Shown in pieces: positions 58,101-64,000 of a stretch of 64,000 nucleotides of DNA. Source of the stretch: Prunus persica (taxonomy: Eukaryota > Streptophyta > Magnoliopsida > Rosales > Rosaceae); the NCBI RefSeq assembly GCF_000346465.2, contig NC_034014.1:18859956-18923955 (forward strand), in the 5' to 3' direction. Within the stretch, counting starts at the first letter, position 1, and every line of letters starts with the position of its first letter. Under the pieces are notes generated by a model that worked only from the letters and a program-made list of their open reading frames with translations, was not told the DNA's origin and did no database searches. The translations under genes were made by a program, and so were the position numbers.

Positions 58101-61100
58101 TGGCGTCTCTTCCCATGTGGGAGGTTGCGCAGGTCCCAACAATGATGGTCCTAAAGAAGTTTAGGATGAAAAGATAAACATCGTGTTGTAAAGGATTTAC
58201 ATAAACAGGGGCCCCTTAACTCTGTTTCACTTTACAGTTTTTAATTTGTATTTTTAAAAGACTTAAAACAGACTATTTGTTTGTGAGTTGTTTCATAAAT
58301 GTTTTCACTTTTGAACAAATGACATATCGGGTCAGGTTCAGTGGTCATAGGGTTGGATCCATTGGTCACTAGGTTGGTCAGAGTGTTACTAGGTTGAACC
58401 CGAGGTCACTGAGTCAAGTTCGATGATCACGAAGCTACGTTTGAGCATCACTGATCAGATCGAAGGTTCATCAGGTCGGGCCAAGAATCTCTCTTCTTTT
58501 TTTCCCCATGGTTAAGGCATATGGGGACGAGGCCGCATGGTTGTTGAGGATGTGGGTCTACTTGCTAAAGGTGGCGAGTCCCACATTCAATTTTGACCTA
58601 GTTCAGTTATAATGGAACTTTAAAATAACTCATTCCTTCAATTTTGAGTGGAAATGAAGTTTTTCCTGCGGTCAAATTCGGAATTTGAGGTCAGAATGGA
58701 AGTCAACGTAACAGTGTTCGCACCATTTTTCGTTGAATTCATTGAAGTTATGATGAATTTTTGTTGGGTCTGGAGGTCTTGAGTTTGGACAGAGAGTCCC
58801 GAGGCTCAGCATGAGTTTGTGGCCAAACGCACGATTCGAGTAAATGTTTAAAAAGTTCACAATGTCATTATAATTTACATAAATTATTTACAAGCTCCGA
58901 AAAATTTATGGAGATGAGATCTCTTTTCATCAAAACTAAAAAAGAGATTGTATATGGGTCCAACTCTAAATGTAATCTAATGATTAATCTATGTATTAAG
59001 TCGGTCTCCATTCAATGATTATCTGTTGAAAAAATAAGTCACATCAAACAAAATTATGTAGCCATCTAAAAGTGACTAAATAAATAGACGAACATGATAC
59101 TTTTAACAAACCCTGAAACGTTGATGATGATAACCTCTTTGCAATAATACTAATTCATTTGATTTTCCTCTTTCATCTACAGGATTTCCCGTTTCAAATC
59201 TTTACAAATAATAAAACATTGATGTGATGATGAGGATGTCACTATAATTAACTTCAAGTAAAATATGAACTAATACTACATCTGGGGGGATATACCATAA
59301 AAATTATGGTTATTAGCTTTATAATCCCCCTACTTTTAAATAAAGTAAGGTGAGTTTTAGTCCATTTTGGTTTTAATAATCATAGTTTAATCAGGACAAG
59401 GATGCTGTCCACTTGGAAGTCCATCATACCTACTTGGACCTTATGTGGAAGGTCCCAGGACATTCACATCATCAACTGTTTCAGTTAGAAAATTGGTTAA
59501 CGGATATGCCAAAGCAAAAAAGAAAAAGTAGGGTTTTATCCCAAATCCAGCTTCATCTGACCTTTTTCACCAAATGATAACAAAGATTTCAAAAGCTTGA
59601 TTGATGCTCTCAAAGCCAAATGAAGATAAAGAGTGGGGGGGAAAAATAACACATGGAAGGTTGCAGCAGCCCAAGCCATCAAAGGCACACGATAAAAAGG
59701 ATATCAGGAAGGAACTGCCTCCAAATGACAAGAAGATATAGTTCTCTGGCCATGTCGACAAAAATTGGACTCATATGCCGACTATATGTTAAATATTAAG
59801 ATAAGGCACTGCCCATCATGATGATGAGGATGATCATGAGAATTGTGTCATCTAGTATCAGTACGATTCATAATTAATCAAAATCATCATCATCAATCAG
59901 TAAGTGTTACTAAGGGAGGGATAAGGACTAAGCTTCAATTTAAGGGCCCAGATCTTCCATTCATTGTCGTCCTACATGCAAATGTGACTAATTGTTCGTA
60001 CTAACTCGTCGTTTAACTATTAGATTATCATCGTCAACATTTCTGAATCAACTCCATAGAAAGCCCCACATGTTGGAATCCAAGGAAGTTTCATGCGTGC
60101 ATACATACATACACATACATAGATATGTTACTGCTTAATGCACTGGTGGTTCTACATGGTATGGTAGCAGCTGTTCTTCTAAGTTCGCCCTTCTTTTCTA
60201 AGCTTCTCCTCTTGGCAGCAACACTTCTTCTAATTCTCTCTTCTACTATTAGCTTCTCCTATTGGGTTTCTCCTAAAATACATGTATTTATCTTTAATTT
60301 TAGTTTTAATTTGAAATTGAGTATTCTAGGTGTATTTGTTTATGGCGATTAATGAAATTCACTCGTATACCGTTGAGTTTAGTATATAAGTTTTGCTTGG
60401 CCGGCTTTTAAATTATGGATCGACCATTGCATTAGTGGGAGAATTATGTATATATCAGAATGGTCAACCATTTAAGTAACTTAAAAGAGAAACTTATTAT
60501 TGGTTAGTAAAAAACTTCCAGGTAAAGTACTTGTGTTTTTTGCTCTTGTATATATAAACAAACAACTTACCTGGTATTTACTGTATCAAATAATATTTTT
60601 ATATGCACCAAATCTAAGCCATGGCGGTAGTCCTTGAATAAAGTACCTTGTGAGCACAAAAGTACGTGTAATCTAAATAAGAGCAATTCAATTTGGTGGG
60701 ATGCTGATAATATTCATAGTCATTTCTTTACATTGCTTGGTTCCAGGATCTTTCCCAATCATTAAAGCATTAGGAAAAGGTGAAGAAAAGATAAACTTAA
60801 CAAAAGAAAAAGAAAAGTATATATGATAAAAAAAAAAAAGAAGGGCGTATATGCGATAGGGGTGGTAGAAAAAAAGAACAAGATGAACAAATAATATATG
60901 AAATGTGACACGATCCTGTGAACATTATCAAAAGCTTTTAGGGTTCCGTTTTGCAATTTGCTAAGGGAAACATCCTCCAAAACTATTTGCTTTATTGGTG
61001 AATATATCACTACAGTTAATTAGCCATTTAAACCAGAACTATTTGATGATCAATGTAGATGCTCATGATTATATTTTGAGATGCAAAATTTGGAATAAAT

Positions 61101-61366
61101 TATGTGGGGATTTTTATATTCTCTTTAAAAGTTTCCACTTAAGATCAATTAATAGATCTATTTATAGATATTTTTCGTTTAGGAGATTGCTTCCCTCCTT
61201 CCCTACAAGGAGGCGTTACTACTTCCTGCAAATCACAATCTGACACATATGTAAAGCTGTGATTGGCAAGAAAGTATGAGTTCCTACTTCCAGGGAAGAA
61301 GGCAAATATTTTCCTTTGGATTACTAGTCGGTCTCCATTTTATTGGAGGAGGTTCGTAGTTCTAAT
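55138..61366. other. Long spacer, no gene recognised
   Basis: I read both strands and found only frames below about 100 codons without known motifs. The longest plus-strand one with a hydrophobic sequence is 60125-60352 (75 codons); it has no promoter or homology that I recognise. A run of GGTCACTAGGTT-like words lies at 58330-58470. Confidence 0.4.
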
Positions 61367-61930
61367 CATGGGCGGAACCACACTAAGAGCTATAGTGGGC
61401 TGTAGCCCAATGTGGTTTTTTCAGGAAAAAAATAATATATAAAACCTATATATTTAACTTGTTTTCAATAATATCCTAGTATATATTAACTTATTAAAGC
61501 CCAAAAAATTCCAATTTTATTTATTTATAAATTTAGTTGGAGGGCAGCAATAAAAATACACATCAAAATAGGTTCACTTTCAATTATGTTATTGAACATA
61601 TATTTTCATTTTGATCATATGTGTTTTTCAGTTGCATTTAATATGTATTTATTTTTTTTATTTTTGATAAAGAGCGATAGTATTTTATTGATAAGAGGAA
61701 CATAAACAAGTACAAAGCCACTATGGTGCTAAACCATATTTGGTTTATGTTAAAGCTTATTGAAAATTAGTCTATGAAGCTATGAACTACCGTTATTTAT
61801 ATGATTTAATATTTACTTTTATTTCTGGAAAGACTATAGAAATTGTAAGCACCAAAAAAAATAATCATTCAATTTTAAGGTAACAACTTTAGCTAGCCCA
61901 GCCGTTGAAAAATTCCTGATTCCACCCTTA
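61367..61930. mobile_element. hAT-type MITE
   Basis: The ends are CATGGGCGGAACC and, reversed, TAAGGGTGGAATC. The exact 8-bp duplication GTTCTAAT flanks both sides (61359-61366, 61931-61938). It has GCTATAGTGGGCTGTAGCCC near the left end and no coding frame. It shares terminal words with the truncated hAT at 31885-32893. Confidence 0.8.
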
Positions 61931-61938
61931 GTTCTAAT

Positions 61939-64000
61939 GTTATGAATAAAAAATTAAAAAAGATATATTAAAAGATGAATTGGATTTGTGACCTTTGGTG
62001 GAGAAGTCACCATTACAATATTGAAGTCTTTATATCTAGTTGAGAAAGAAAAACGACTAAGCATATATAAAATGCCTAGCTATATACATGTTGCAATATG
62101 TATGGGTAGTACGAATGAGATCATATAATTAAAGAGGTGATGTATCCATAATCGTTAATGCTTTTTGGATATTATTTTATGATAAACTAGTATTTATATA
62201 TTTTTTAAAAGAGATCAACTAGATGTGGAGACATAATTAAGTTGTGGTATAACTAGGATGTTCCAATACTATATAAGAATAAAGGGAAAGGAACATTAAG
62301 CTATATTATTTTCAATTTTACTGGGGCCCATGAACCGGCCCCAAATCCAAATGATCTCAAGGCAACCAAATTTTTATAATCTCTTTTTTTTTTTTTTTTT
62401 TTTTTCTAATTAATTGGGTGCCCTTGAATATTCTCATCTTCAAATCTTGCCATTGGCAAGGAGGGATTTTTTTATATTTCATCTACTTATAGCAAAAGTT
62501 CGAAGATTGAAGTGGTGGAGCACTATAAGCCATGATAAATTTATTAAGTTATGCATGCAATTTGCATGCATACTTCTTCATTAATGAAAACGCATATATG
62601 CTAAAAGTTCAAGATATTGTTTTTGTTTTTTGGTTACATTAGAGGGAAAAAACTTCAATAGAGTTTGATTTTGGGTGCCATAGGGGAGGAGGAATCCACC
62701 ACTATTGTAGTGGGAACCTATTGGCCAAGATATTATTTTTAATTCACATGAAAGTAGCCAGCACCATATACATACATGTATTGATTCTAAAAGTCTCCAT
62801 ATATTTTAGGTGAATTTACCGACAACAAATATTATATCGTCATCGTCATTCATGTAAGTTAAATACGAGATCTCTTCTGAATCAAGTAAAAACAAATACC
62901 ATTATGTCAAAGACAAATTGATCTACTCGGTTGTTAATTAAATAAGTGAAAATATTCAATAGCAGCTAACTTAGAGCCGACATGAAAAATGTAGACGTAG
63001 AAATTAATTAATAGTGCATGCAAAATTCATGCAATGTATATATTCGTTTTGGGTTTATAATTCTTTGCCTTGAGCCCAAGAAAGGGATTGGTGGCACAAA
63101 GACGTGTTATCTCATTCTTCAACTCGGAGAAAAAAGTTTTACGCGTAGGGTCCCATCCTAACCGAAAGTTTCAATGTTTCAAGATATGGTTAGGGACAGG
63201 TGGTAGTTATTTCCCTTTACCTGTCAACTGCCAAGTAGCTTGGGATACTTCCATGAAAATACATGTCTTGGAATCCAATGAAAAGATTTCGGGCATCAAT
63301 GGTTATTAACGTAGAACTTTTTTTTTTTTTTTTTTTAAGGAACTTTGAATTCAAATTAAGGTTTACTGGTTTGACCAAGTTCTCATTAGTTCTCATATTC
63401 AATCTAATCACTCTGTCTAATTTGATTTGTATAAGCCAGCAATGTCGACCTAATTAATTTCAAAATCAGATGTTGACACTTTTAACTTATAGTAACACTT
63501 GCCTTTACTTGAAATGTAAACACGGTCTTATTCATAACATTAATTATGGGATGTTTTAATTCTCTTATGGTATTAAATCAGCCGCAGTATCTACACCATC
63601 AACAACCACTTGCGTTTTGACGTCACTTAATATATGTTGTCCGTGTATAGTAAAAACAAAAATCTTGAAAGCGAAGCCTTGCATCATAGTATGTTATAAT
63701 CATGAATTTCTGTATTTACTGACAATGAATTTTGAATTGAATATTGTAGTTTTATCATAACAAAGACAAATATTCAACATTCTTTAGTTGAGTTACATTT
63801 GGAATCTAATTATTTCAATAAAAATATATTATCGAAGACAAGAATTCTCATATGAACCTAGTCAGTGTTTGATTGTGTGGTGAGGTATAGGTATCTAGTC
63901 CGAATTCATTGGAACAACACAAACACGAAGACAAGAATTCAAACAATATTGACCGATTGTTTTTCGGTCTAGTCGACCTCAATTTGTCATGATGCTGTTA
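61939..64000. other. Spacer to the window end
   Basis: AT-rich with poly-T runs (62382-62405, 63319-63338). No gene, element end or RNA gene is recognised. Confidence 0.4.

Noticed and set aside
60125..60352. 75-codon hydrophobic frame
   Set aside because: No homology I recognise, no promoter, and a composition expected from T-rich DNA.
1..64000. CRISPR arrays, rRNA genes, bacterial operons, integrated organelle or DNA-virus sequence
   Set aside because: None seen. Repeats are either tandem without regular spacers or belong to plant transposons.

Overview
The window looks like gene-poor, transposon-rich nuclear DNA from a flowering plant, most likely a woody eudicot. The evidence is AT-rich spacers, GT-AG introns, a DREB/ERF transcription factor with a serine-rich head, a telo-box promoter, Copia, hAT, MULE and PIF/Harbinger elements with exact target-site duplications (TSDs), and many foldback MITEs. 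I suspect Rosaceae from the overall look of the repeats, but nothing here proves it. There is no bacterial, organellar or viral genome content.

Layout. 1-407 is GC-rich flank with no recognisable gene. 410-9872 is a long-TIR foldback DNA element, split at its centre by an LTR retroelement (E1, 861-9285). E1 has near-identical 214-bp LTRs and no gag or pol. It carries fragments of at least two, probably three, host genes (a methyltransferase-like N-terminus, a group I bZIP, a DUF4408-type membrane protein) and is interrupted by a 2.4-kb solo LTR. 11415-13040 is a TAA-flanked inverted-repeat element. 13.3-15.6 kb holds a four-exon gene for a plant protein with a destruction-box motif. About 17.5-18.8 kb is a possible reverse-strand transcription unit with telo boxes. 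19-20.5 kb has small DNA elements.

21256-30219 is an old hAT element with a decayed transposase. A 5.5-kb MULE (21513-27065), also decayed, sits inside it, and both have perfect TSDs. 30.3-39.0 kb is a patchwork of Copia LTR pieces, hAT pieces, a three-copy 255-bp tandem repeat, a compact hAT derivative (35490-36643) and a PIF/Harbinger derivative (37759-39040). 39433-46102 is a very young Copia element (E2) with open gag and pol frames. 50077-51198 is an intact RAP2.4-like DREB A-6 gene with a clear promoter. 53.7-64 kb is mostly unannotatable spacer with one LTR fragment and one hAT MITE.

How the parts relate. E1 and E2 share the same unusual primer-binding site, leader hairpin repeats, polypurine tract and 3' motif. 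E1 therefore looks like a non-autonomous, gene-carrying partner of the E2 family. Their primer-binding site matches the 5' half of tRNA-Ile, with a C facing wobble position 34, rather than the usual 3' end of initiator tRNA. The two host genes worth keeping are the D-box protein gene and the RAP2.4-like gene. All coordinates and alignments were read by eye.
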